Notes under the pieces: model-generated
Told to the model about the DNA's origin: nothing
What the model saw: the letters and a program-made list of their open reading frames with translations, nothing else
Databases searched by the model: none
Shown here: one piece after another, positions 9,436 to 16,243 of the stretch
Layout: the number at the start of each line of letters is the position of its first letter
Position numbering within the stretch: position 1 is the stretch's first letter
Virus record (IMG/VR): IMGVR_UViG_3300046504_000084
Coordinates: 1 to 48,619 of that record
Direction: 5' to 3' (one strand)
DNA: 48,619 nt
From: a virus
Made by a program: the position numbers and the translations under genes

Positions 9436-9672
9436 ATGGGAATTAATGAAGAAACAAAGCCTAAGTCAATTATAATTGATGGCAAATTGCATAGTCAATT
9501 CAAGATGCTATGTAAGGGCAAAAGCATGAAAATCGGTGGTGTTATCGAAGATTTGATCAGAGCGTATCTTAGAAATCCAAAAGATGTTCAAAAGATTATT
9601 GATGAAATGAAAGAAGAAGAATCAGCAAGATCACTTCGCACTCAAATGTTTGAAGCAATAACTAAAAAATAA
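9436..9672 (+). CDS. small ribbon-helix-helix-like protein
   Basis: 78 residues. The segment KSIIIDGKLHSQFKMLCKGK, followed by SMKIGGVIEDLIRAYL, has the short strand then two helices of the ribbon-helix-helix fold (strand at 11-15, helices at about 18-27 and 34-45). Such proteins bind DNA as dimers. The C-terminal tail is a charged helix. The gene follows a palindromic promoter and is 3 nt from the RuvC-like gene, so it may regulate its own operon. The fold is inferred from pattern only. Confidence 0.55.
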   Translation: MGINEETKPKSIIIDGKLHSQFKMLCKGKSMKIGGVIEDLIRAYLRNPKDVQKIIDEMKEEESARSLRTQMFEAITKK

Positions 9673-9675
9673 TAT

Positions 9676-10305
9676 ATGGAAAAATATATTTGGTCATTAG
9701 ACATTAGTACCACCAATATTGGTAGTACACTAATTGACATGAAAGGAAAACTTATTGAGTTAAAACATCTTGAATTAAAACTTGGTAAAGACATTCCTGT
9801 TGAAAATAGATATATTCATAAATCTGAAATATTTAGAAAATATATTGAAGAATATAAGGAACGAATTTTACATGAACTTAATGGTGAAATTATAGAAATA
9901 ATTATTGAAGAACCTTTGGGCGGAAGTAACAACGCTAATACAGTTTCATTACTATATGGTTTTAATGGAATATGTTCTTATATTTTATATAAAACTTTTA
10001 ATATTTATCCAAAAAAAATTAGTGTTTATGAATCAAGAAAACTATTTTGTCCAGAATTAGTTCATACCTCAAAAAAGAAAAATAGAAAGACTGGCGAAAT
10101 TGAAATTATTCAAACACTTTCATTTCCACCAGAATACATAAAAGAAAAAAAGTTGTATATTTGGAAAAAAGTTTGTAAATTAGAACCCCAAATTGAATGG
10201 TTTTATAAGAAAGACTCAAATGAACCTAAAGATATGTGTTTTGATATGGCTGATTCGTATTGTTGCTGTTATAGTGGCATCATTAAATTTGGTTTGTTAA
10301 AATGA
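9676..10305 (+). CDS. RuvC-like Holliday junction resolvase
   Basis: 209 residues with an RNase H fold. The motif WSLDISTTNIGSTLID puts the first catalytic acid at D9. A central IIEIIIEEP gives E78/E79. The C-terminal helix DMCFDMADSYCCCY offers D186, D190 and D193. This D/E/D...D order is that of RuvC-type resolvases, which cut four-way junctions and branches before DNA packaging. The basic stretch SKKKNRKTG (about 132-140) could contact DNA. It lies between the RHH-like gene and a homing nuclease gene; its last bases overlap the next ATG (ATGA). Assigned by motif order, not close similarity. Confidence 0.65.
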   Translation: MEKYIWSLDISTTNIGSTLIDMKGKLIELKHLELKLGKDIPVENRYIHKSEIFRKYIEEYKERILHELNGEIIEIIIEEPLGGSNNANTVSLLYGFNGICSYILYKTFNIYPKKISVYESRKLFCPELVHTSKKKNRKTGEIEIIQTLSFPPEYIKEKKLYIWKKVCKLEPQIEWFYKKDSNEPKDMCFDMADSYCCCYSGIIKFGLLK

Positions 10306-11192
10306 TTAAAAAATATAATATAGAATTTTTTAAAAAAATTGCTGTTGAAAAAGGTGGTGACTGTTTATCTACCGAATATATTAATTGTAGAAATAAATTA
10401 GAATTTAAATGTAAATATGGACATATTTGGAAATCATTAGCAAGAAGTGTTAAATATTCAAAATCTTGGTGTCCGATTTGTTCAGGTCATATTAAATTAA
10501 CTATTGAAGAAATGCAAGAAATTGCAAGAAATAAAGAAGGAAAATGTTTATCTAAAATATATATTAACGCTAATATTAATTTATTATGGGAATGTAAATT
10601 AGGTCATAAATGGTTAGCAAATGCTAATCGAATAAAAAATTCAAATGATTGGTGTCCCATATGTTCAAAAAATAAAAAATTAACTATTGAAGAAATGCAA
10701 AAAATTGCCATAGAAAGAGAAGGTAAATGCATTTCTAAAAATTATATTAATTGTGATACCAAATTATTATGGGAATGTCAGTACGGTCATCAATGGATGG
10801 CACTTCCTAAATCAATAAAATATGATAATAATTGGTGTCCTGTTTGTAATGAATCTTTAGGTGAAAGAGCAATAAATAACTATCTAAAACAAAATAATAT
10901 TATTTTTGAAAGAGAAAAGAAATTTATTGACTGTAGGGGTAAAAGACGTGTACTTTCATTTGATTTTTATCTTCCTGAAAATAATGCATTAATTGAATAT
11001 GATGGTAAACAACATTTTATGCCCGTTAATTTTTATGGATGTTCAAATGAAAAAGCACAAAAAACACATTTTGATTCAAAAGAAAATGACAATTTAAAAG
11101 ATAAATATTGTAATGATAATAGCATTCAATTAATCAGAATACCCTATACAATAAAAAATGTTGAAGAACACCTGAATAATGCTTTAAGATAA
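10302..11192 (+). CDS. zinc-ribbon array / Vsr-like homing endonuclease (second copy of the type)
   Basis: 296 residues. Three tandem repeats of about 60 residues (roughly 1-60, 64-123 and 126-185) each contain a 'W.C..GH.W......I.....WCP.C' zinc-ribbon pattern with a leading EEMQ-x-IA helix. The C-terminal domain repeats the nuclease core of the 1602 gene: SFDFYLPENNALIEYDGKQHF at about 220-240, then QLIRIPY. It starts at the ATGA overlap with the resolvase gene, which looks like translational coupling, and ends in a TAATG overlap with the next gene. The repeats differ clearly from those at 1602, so this is an old relative and not a recent duplicate. Confidence 0.75.
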   Translation: MIKKYNIEFFKKIAVEKGGDCLSTEYINCRNKLEFKCKYGHIWKSLARSVKYSKSWCPICSGHIKLTIEEMQEIARNKEGKCLSKIYINANINLLWECKLGHKWLANANRIKNSNDWCPICSKNKKLTIEEMQKIAIEREGKCISKNYINCDTKLLWECQYGHQWMALPKSIKYDNNWCPVCNESLGERAINNYLKQNNIIFEREKKFIDCRGKRRVLSFDFYLPENNALIEYDGKQHFMPVNFYGCSNEKAQKTHFDSKENDNLKDKYCNDNSIQLIRIPYTIKNVEEHLNNALR

Positions 11193-11500
11193 TGAAATAT
11201 ATTTATTTAATTCAATCTTTAGAAAATGGATATTATAAAATAGGTGTTTCAAAACATCCGAACAAAAGAATTTTACAATTGCAGACAGGAAATTCTTCTC
11301 CCCTAAAACTTATTGATACATATCCAACTGAATATGCCGATCAAATCGAACGTACATTACAGAGAATACACGCACATCTTCATAAAGAAGGCGAATGGTT
11401 CGATATGGACATAAATAATGAGGTTAATTTCCAAAAAGAATGTAAGAAAATTGAAGAAACAATTACTTTTCTAAAAGAAAATGATAATGTATTTATATAA
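11192..11500 (+). CDS. small GIY-YIG nuclease (T5orf172/MUG113-like)
   Basis: 102 residues. The N-terminal IYLIQSLENGYYKIGVSKHP has the diverged GIY-YIG motif of the T5orf172/MUG113 family (Y-LI ... YKIG-S). A downstream ADQIERTLQ supplies the expected Glu, and a GEWFD motif closes the domain. It is a single short nuclease domain without DNA-binding repeats. It overlaps the previous gene by one base (TAATG). It may cut DNA or RNA; whether it is mobile is unclear. Confidence 0.65.
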   Translation: MKYIYLIQSLENGYYKIGVSKHPNKRILQLQTGNSSPLKLIDTYPTEYADQIERTLQRIHAHLHKEGEWFDMDINNEVNFQKECKKIEETITFLKENDNVFI

Positions 11501-11504
11501 ACAC

Positions 11505-11535
11505 TTGTCTTTATGACATTTTTGTTATAAATTTG
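11505..11535 (+). promoter_or_regulatory. host-type promoter TTG-N20-TAAATTTG
   Basis: TTG at 11505-11507, a 20-nt spacer and TAAATTTG at 11528-11535. It covers the in-frame TTG at 11533, so translation of the next gene must start downstream, at ATG 11572. Confidence 0.65.
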
Positions 11536-11571
11536 ACGAAAATTAAAATTATATTATCTAAAATACTTAAC

Positions 11572-13029
11572 ATGAGAAAAGAACGAATTGAAAAAGCAGT
11601 AGAAATTATTAATTATGCAATCCTTAATGAAATATCAGTCAAAGAAGCATCAGTTGTATGCGGATATTCTGATACTTATGTAAAAAACACTAAAGCTCTT
11701 GTATACGAACTTTACGATAACAATCAACTTACAGACGAATGCTTTGATTTATTTAATGAAGCATATAAACGTTATACTGAAAGCAGAAATTTTGGAGTAA
11801 AAGAAGATGAAACTCTTACCGCATCGAAAAAACCAGATGATATCCCAGCATCTACAGGTGGAGAAGACCTTAAATACAATGAAAAGGGCAATGAAGCCAC
11901 TATTGAATGGAAAAGTGGTTCAAATTATCCTGCAGATCATATAAAAACACTTCCCGAATTACTTAAAATAACAGAAGTTGATCAAAGTCTCTGGGACGTG
12001 GCACAATATTGGGTAAATAAATGGGACGTTACCGCAGTCATTGATAAAATGCCAAGAACATTTCAAAATTTTCAAGTTAAAGCACGTCTTGAAAAGAAAC
12101 TCACAGTTGCCAGAGAAAGAGCAATTGGTGAATTGTTCAAAGAAATGATAAAGGATTATAAACCACCAGTGCTTAAAGTTATTCCAAATGTCAGAACTCA
12201 TGGTAAAGAAAACAATCTTTTTGAAGTAACAATATTTGATCTACACTTAGGCAAACTTGCATGGGGTGGTGAAACAGGTGAAAATTATGACACAAAAATT
12301 GCACGTCAGAGATTCTTAACCACAATTGCAACACTTCTTAAGAATGCAAGTGGATTTCAATATAACAGAATTTTGTTTCCAATTGGTAATGATTTCTTTA
12401 ACAGTGATACAATATTTAACACAACAACAAAAGGTACTCCACAAGATGAAGATTTACGTTGGCAAAAAACATTTAATGTTGGTGTAAGACTTCTTATTGA
12501 TGCAATTAACTTATTAAAACAAATAGGTGTACCGATTGATGTCGTGAACATCCCGGGTAATCATGACTTCGAACGCAGTTATTACATGGGCGAATATTTG
12601 GTAGCATGGTTTAACAATGACCCAATTGTAAAAGTTAATAATGGTGCTTCACCAAGAAAGTATTATCGTTTTGGTAAAGTATTATTAGGTCTTACACATG
12701 GTAGCGAAGAAAAAGAAGGTTCATTACCATTATTAATGGCAAGTGACATCGAATCAAAACCAATGTGGAGCGAAACAATATATCACGAATGGCATGTTGG
12801 TCACATACACAGAAAAAGAGATGTGAAATATGCTGTTACTCTTGATAAAACGAGAATGACTGATGAAGAGTTGGGTGTTACCGTAAGGTATCTTTCAAGT
12901 CTTACAGGGACTGAAGAATGGCATCATAAAAAAGGTTTCATTGGAGCACTTAAAGCTGGCGAAGGTTTTATTTGGAATGATGAAACAGGTTTGATTGCAC
13001 ATTTAAATGCAAATTTAATAATTGAATAA
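11572..13029 (+). CDS. HTH-linked calcineurin-like metallophosphoesterase
   Basis: 486 residues from ATG 11572; a longer TTG start at 11533 overlaps the promoter. The N-terminus has a helix-turn-helix-like segment (VKEASVVCGYSDTYVKNTKA), followed by an acidic linker. Residues about 215-430 form a metallophosphoesterase domain with the metal-binding motifs D-LHLG (about 223), GND (about 272), GNHD (about 329) and GHIH (about 410). It would hydrolyse phosphodiesters, probably DNA or nucleotides. Neighbouring genes are for replication and recombination, so a DNA-processing role is likely. Substrate unknown. Confidence 0.72.
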   Translation: MRKERIEKAVEIINYAILNEISVKEASVVCGYSDTYVKNTKALVYELYDNNQLTDECFDLFNEAYKRYTESRNFGVKEDETLTASKKPDDIPASTGGEDLKYNEKGNEATIEWKSGSNYPADHIKTLPELLKITEVDQSLWDVAQYWVNKWDVTAVIDKMPRTFQNFQVKARLEKKLTVARERAIGELFKEMIKDYKPPVLKVIPNVRTHGKENNLFEVTIFDLHLGKLAWGGETGENYDTKIARQRFLTTIATLLKNASGFQYNRILFPIGNDFFNSDTIFNTTTKGTPQDEDLRWQKTFNVGVRLLIDAINLLKQIGVPIDVVNIPGNHDFERSYYMGEYLVAWFNNDPIVKVNNGASPRKYYRFGKVLLGLTHGSEEKEGSLPLLMASDIESKPMWSETIYHEWHVGHIHRKRDVKYAVTLDKTRMTDEELGVTVRYLSSLTGTEEWHHKKGFIGALKAGEGFIWNDETGLIAHLNANLIIE

Positions 13030-13030
13030 T

Positions 13031-13582
13031 ATGACAACAAAAAAGAACAATTTAATGAAATTGGCAAAGGGCAAAAAGGAAACAACCGTAAAAGCACCTG
13101 CCGTTAAAAAAGAGGAAGTAAAAGTACCTGAAAAAGTGCTTACTCCAGAAGAAGAAAGAGACCTTAAAACAAAAGCAAAGGTCGAAGAGTTATTAGACGG
13201 TGTAGAGATGACGCTAAAAACTGAAGAAGAAAAGAAAGAAGAGATTCTTGAAATAGCACCAGAACCAGATTCAAAAGATGTTAATTGGCTTGAAGAACAA
13301 GTATCAAAACTATCTAAAGAAAATGAAAGATTGAAAAGCGAAGCAACACTTGCTAAAAATGATTATTCGAGAATTTTCGAAGCATTTCAGGAGCAAAAAA
13401 ATGGTGTTACTTTAACTACCAGTAATTCTGATGGACAACTACAAGCAAAAGTTGTTGAATTATTTAATGAAATTCAGGCACAATATCTTTCATTAGGAAA
13501 TAATTTAATTATTTATCCTGCAGCATTTTTAAATAGGTTAATTAAGTTTTTTCCGTTTTTGGATGAACATAGAAGGTTTTAA
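13031..13582 (+). CDS. charged coiled-coil protein of unknown function
   Basis: 183 residues from ATG 13031, one base after the previous stop; an in-frame TTG at 13022 overlaps the upstream gene. The first 80 residues are very rich in Lys and Glu (KKEEVKVPEKV, EEEKKEE) and look disordered. Residues about 85-115 form a coiled coil (EEQVSKLSKENERLKSE). The C-terminus is hydrophobic (LSLGNNLIIYPAAFLNRL). It is probably in one transcript with the metallophosphoesterase, and a terminator follows. No family recognised. Confidence 0.6.
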   Translation: MTTKKNNLMKLAKGKKETTVKAPAVKKEEVKVPEKVLTPEEERDLKTKAKVEELLDGVEMTLKTEEEKKEEILEIAPEPDSKDVNWLEEQVSKLSKENERLKSEATLAKNDYSRIFEAFQEQKNGVTLTTSNSDGQLQAKVVELFNEIQAQYLSLGNNLIIYPAAFLNRLIKFFPFLDEHRRF

Positions 13583-13600
13583 TTAAAAGAATAAGAAGAA

Positions 13601-13637
13601 ATTTGCATTAAAGCCTTTGTTTTGATGCAAATTTTTT
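13601..13637 (+). terminator. rho-independent terminator
   Basis: ATTTGCAT (13601-13608) pairs with ATGCAAAT (13625-13632), followed by six T. It ends the 11572-13582 operon. The same DNA holds the -33 element of the following nuclease promoter. Confidence 0.65.
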
Positions 13638-13646
13638 ATATATTTG
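13616..13646 (+). promoter_or_regulatory. host-type promoter TTTG-N19-TATATTTG
   Basis: TTTG at 13616-13619, a 19-nt spacer and TATATTTG at 13639-13646. The ATG of the nuclease gene comes 5 nt after the box, so the mRNA would have almost no leader. Confidence 0.72.
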
Positions 13647-13651
13647 TCATT

Positions 13652-14530
13652 ATGAAATGGACAAAAGAAAAATGTCATGAAGAGGCATTAAAATATAGGG
13701 GAAGAACAGAATTTCACTTAGGATGTGAAGGTGCATATAATGCAAGTAAACATAATAATTGGCTAGATGAAATATGTTCCCATATGATATTAAAAATAAA
13801 GTCTAAAAATTATTGGACTAAAGAAAAATGTATAGAAGAAGCATTGAAATACAATCAAAAAAAATATTTTCGTGAGAAATCGTATTCTGCTTATCAAATT
13901 TCATTAAAAATGGGTTGGTTAGATGAAATATGTTCTCATATGATAAAAATTGGTAATAGAATGTTTAGATGTATATATGTTTATGAATTTTCAGATAATT
14001 CTGCATATGTTGGTTTGACGTGCAATTTATATGAACGTAATGCAAACAGAAAATTTAATAATAATGACCAAGTGACAAAACATATTAATGAAACAAATTT
14101 AAAACCAGAATTAAAACAACTTACTGATTATGTTTCAATTGAAGAAGCAACATTACTTGAAAATAAATATATTGAAAAATATAGTATTAATGGATGGAAC
14201 ATTTTAAATAAAGTAAAGGGAGGTTCAATTGGTTGTACAAAAAAAATGTGGACAAAAGAAAAATGTCAGATATTTGCATTAAAATATACAACAAAAAATG
14301 AATTTAGAAACAATTCTTATTCTGCATATATTGCAGCCAAAAAATATGGATGGTTAAATGAAATATGTTCACATATGACCATTAATTATAGACATTGGAT
14401 GATTGACGAATGTGGAGAAGAAGCATTAAAATATAATAATAGAGATGAGTTTGCTGAAAATAATAAAGCTGCATACATGTGGGCATTTAGAAAACAAATT
14501 TTAAATCAAATTTGTTCACATATGAAATAA
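13652..14530 (+). CDS. GIY-YIG homing endonuclease with two DNA-binding repeats on each side
   Basis: 292 residues from ATG 13652; the longer TTG frame start at 13622 lies inside the promoter and terminator. The GIY-YIG core (about 104-190) has CIYVYEFSDNSAYVGLTCNL, a conserved Arg-rich stretch and the catalytic Glu in EEATLLENKYIEKY. It is flanked by four copies of a repeat of about 45 residues, W-T-K-E-K-C-x-E-E-A-L-K-Y ... AY ... GWL-x-E-ICSHM. Two copies (about 1-45 and 50-97) precede the core and two (about 197-242 and 247-292) follow it. The repeats probably bind DNA. It lies as a self-contained unit between an operon end and the primase gene. A relative is encoded on the other strand at 33563-34471. 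Confidence 0.82.
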   Translation: MKWTKEKCHEEALKYRGRTEFHLGCEGAYNASKHNNWLDEICSHMILKIKSKNYWTKEKCIEEALKYNQKKYFREKSYSAYQISLKMGWLDEICSHMIKIGNRMFRCIYVYEFSDNSAYVGLTCNLYERNANRKFNNNDQVTKHINETNLKPELKQLTDYVSIEEATLLENKYIEKYSINGWNILNKVKGGSIGCTKKMWTKEKCQIFALKYTTKNEFRNNSYSAYIAAKKYGWLNEICSHMTINYRHWMIDECGEEALKYNNRDEFAENNKAAYMWAFRKQILNQICSHMK

Positions 14531-14537
14531 TATAATT

Positions 14538-15614
14538 ATGGTTGAAGGTCAGGAATTTCATTCAATATTACAAAACATCTTTGGTGATGTTCAAGGGATA
14601 AATCAGTCAAGTCAATTGCAAGTAAATTGTCCGATGTGTGCTGAACGTGAAGGTTTGTCCGAACCAGATGGTAAATTTAATCTTGAAATCAACACTAAAA
14701 AGCGTTTATTTCGTTGTTGGAAATGTGAAAATCCCTCATTTAGCGGGTCATTAGGAAGATTGATTAAAATATTTGGAAATGACGCTGATTATCAAATGTA
14801 TAAATCGTATGCAGGTTCTTTTAATGATTATGATTACGAAGAAGATGAAAAAGAATATGTTGCAGTTAAGTTACCTGAAGAAATGATTTTATTTTCTCAA
14901 ATGGAAGCAGGTAATTTAGAACATTTTGAGGCATACAATTATATGGTTAATGATAGAAAAATATCGAGAGAGATAATTTTAAAATATCGGCTCGGTTTTT
15001 GTACTACTGGAAAATATGAAAAAAGAATAATAATTCCTTCATATGATGCAAATGGTGAAGTAAATTATTTTGTGGGAAGAACTTATGACCCAAAAATGGA
15101 GAAAAAAAAGAAGTATGATAATCCAAGATCAGATAAGGATAAGATTATTTTTAATGAGGGTCTTGTAAATTGGGATTCTACTGTATACCTTGTTGAAGGT
15201 GCGTTTGAAATGCTGTCATTTCCTGTTAACATAATACCAATGTTGGGAAAGACGATATCAACCACATTATATTTAAAACTGAAAGAAATGAAACCAGATG
15301 TGGTTGTATTGTTAGACCCTGATGCTTACAAAAGCAGTATTGATTTATATTATAAATTACATACGCTTTATGTTGATTGTGAAGAAAGGGTAAGAATAGT
15401 TAAACTACCAACTATGGACGACTTAGATAATCTGAGAAAAAAATTTGGTATCGATGAGGTTATTAAAAGTTTACGTGGTGCGAGAGGATTAACTGTCGAT
15501 GATTATTTTGTTAATAAATTACAGAAACCCTATGATAGAAAAGGATACGGAAGATATGATTCTAATTCAAAACATTTTGAATGGAAATCATCAGGCAGAG
15601 GAAATATTTTTTAA
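14538..15614 (+). CDS. DNA primase (zinc finger + TOPRIM)
   Basis: 358 residues. An N-terminal zinc finger uses CPMC (C31, C34) and CWKC (about residues 59-62), as in bacterial and phage DnaG-type primases that read the template. The TOPRIM domain has LVEGAFEML, with the catalytic Glu near residue 220, and VVLLDPDAY, with the D-x-D pair at about 260-262. It makes RNA primers for replication. The last 83 nt overlap the start of the sigma factor gene in another frame. The C-terminal end (from about residue 330) is basic and Gly-rich, and the helicase-binding region typical of long DnaG proteins is not evident. Confidence 0.8.
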   Translation: MVEGQEFHSILQNIFGDVQGINQSSQLQVNCPMCAEREGLSEPDGKFNLEINTKKRLFRCWKCENPSFSGSLGRLIKIFGNDADYQMYKSYAGSFNDYDYEEDEKEYVAVKLPEEMILFSQMEAGNLEHFEAYNYMVNDRKISREIILKYRLGFCTTGKYEKRIIIPSYDANGEVNYFVGRTYDPKMEKKKKYDNPRSDKDKIIFNEGLVNWDSTVYLVEGAFEMLSFPVNIIPMLGKTISTTLYLKLKEMKPDVVVLLDPDAYKSSIDLYYKLHTLYVDCEERVRIVKLPTMDDLDNLRKKFGIDEVIKSLRGARGLTVDDYFVNKLQKPYDRKGYGRYDSNSKHFEWKSSGRGNIF

Positions 15615-16167
15615 GAAATATCAAAAAATAGTTAAAGATTTTTTACGAAGTATTTTTCCCAAACAAAAACCAGAAGATATTGATGATTATACATCAGAAA
15701 TATTAATTAAAGTTTTTGAATCACTAAAAATGATTGACCCTGAAAAGGGTAGTGTTAAAACATGGATATTAGTTATTGCGAGACATTTTATAACTGATGT
15801 ATATAGAAAAAGTTCTGTCTCATTCACATCAACATTTAATAATTCTGGTATAAGCATTAGTAACAATGATGCTCAAAATTTAAGATTTAATGGAGAGTCA
15901 ACTGCTTGGGCAGTTGATAATGAAGTATCAAATAGTTGTTCGTTTACTGTTTGTAATAATAGAGAATTTGAAAATTGTAACACTATTTCTTATTTATCAT
16001 CACAGATATCTCCAGTTGATTATGGTTTATTAAATATGAAATATATACAAGGATATAGTCATTGTGAAATTGGTAAAGAATTTAATCTTACAAGTAGTAC
16101 GGTCAGTAATCGAATAAATTATATTAAAACTAAACTAAAGAAACAAAATGTCGATATATTAGAATAA
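15532..16167 (+). CDS. sigma-70-family (ECF-like) RNA polymerase sigma factor
   Basis: 211 residues from ATG 15532, giving the typical start DMILIQNILNGNHQAEEIFF; an ATG further upstream at 15499 also exists. Region 2 (about 10-85) contains DIDDYTSEILIKVFESLK and VKTWILVIARHFITDVYRK, the core-binding and -10-reading part. Region 4 (about 155-205) is a helix-turn-helix with HCEIGKEFNLTSSTVSNRIN. The linker (about 90-145) is Ser/Asn-rich. Phage sigma factors usually redirect host polymerase to late genes, as gp55 does in T4. The many GTATTTAT sites in the window are obvious candidates for its promoters, but that link is inferred. Confidence 0.78.
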   Translation: MIEKDTEDMILIQNILNGNHQAEEIFFKKYQKIVKDFLRSIFPKQKPEDIDDYTSEILIKVFESLKMIDPEKGSVKTWILVIARHFITDVYRKSSVSFTSTFNNSGISISNNDAQNLRFNGESTAWAVDNEVSNSCSFTVCNNREFENCNTISYLSSQISPVDYGLLNMKYIQGYSHCEIGKEFNLTSSTVSNRINYIKTKLKKQNVDILE

Positions 16168-16169
16168 AT

Positions 16170-16189
16170 TTGTCATTCTGACAATTTTT
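16170..16189 (+). terminator. short rho-independent terminator
   Basis: TTGTCA (16170-16175) and TGACAA (16179-16184) with a 3-nt loop, followed by five T. It lies 3 nt after the sigma factor stop codon. Confidence 0.55.
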
Positions 16190-16228
16190 AAAAACCCTTG
16201 CTTTTGAGGGTGTATTTCGATATATTTG
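16187..16228 (+). promoter_or_regulatory. host-type promoter TTG-N20-TATATTTG with extended -33 block
   Basis: TTG at 16198-16200, 20-nt spacer, TATATTTG at 16221-16228, then the ATG at 16244. The -33 lies inside TTTAAAAACCCTTGC (16187-16201), a 15-nt block found at two other promoters here with one base changed. Confidence 0.75.
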
Positions 16229-16243
16229 TAAAAATTTTTATAA

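Noticed and set aside
11489-11500. GTATTTATATAA match to the late motif
   Set aside because: It lies at the end of the 11192 coding frame and 83 nt from the next start at 11572, which has its own host-type promoter.
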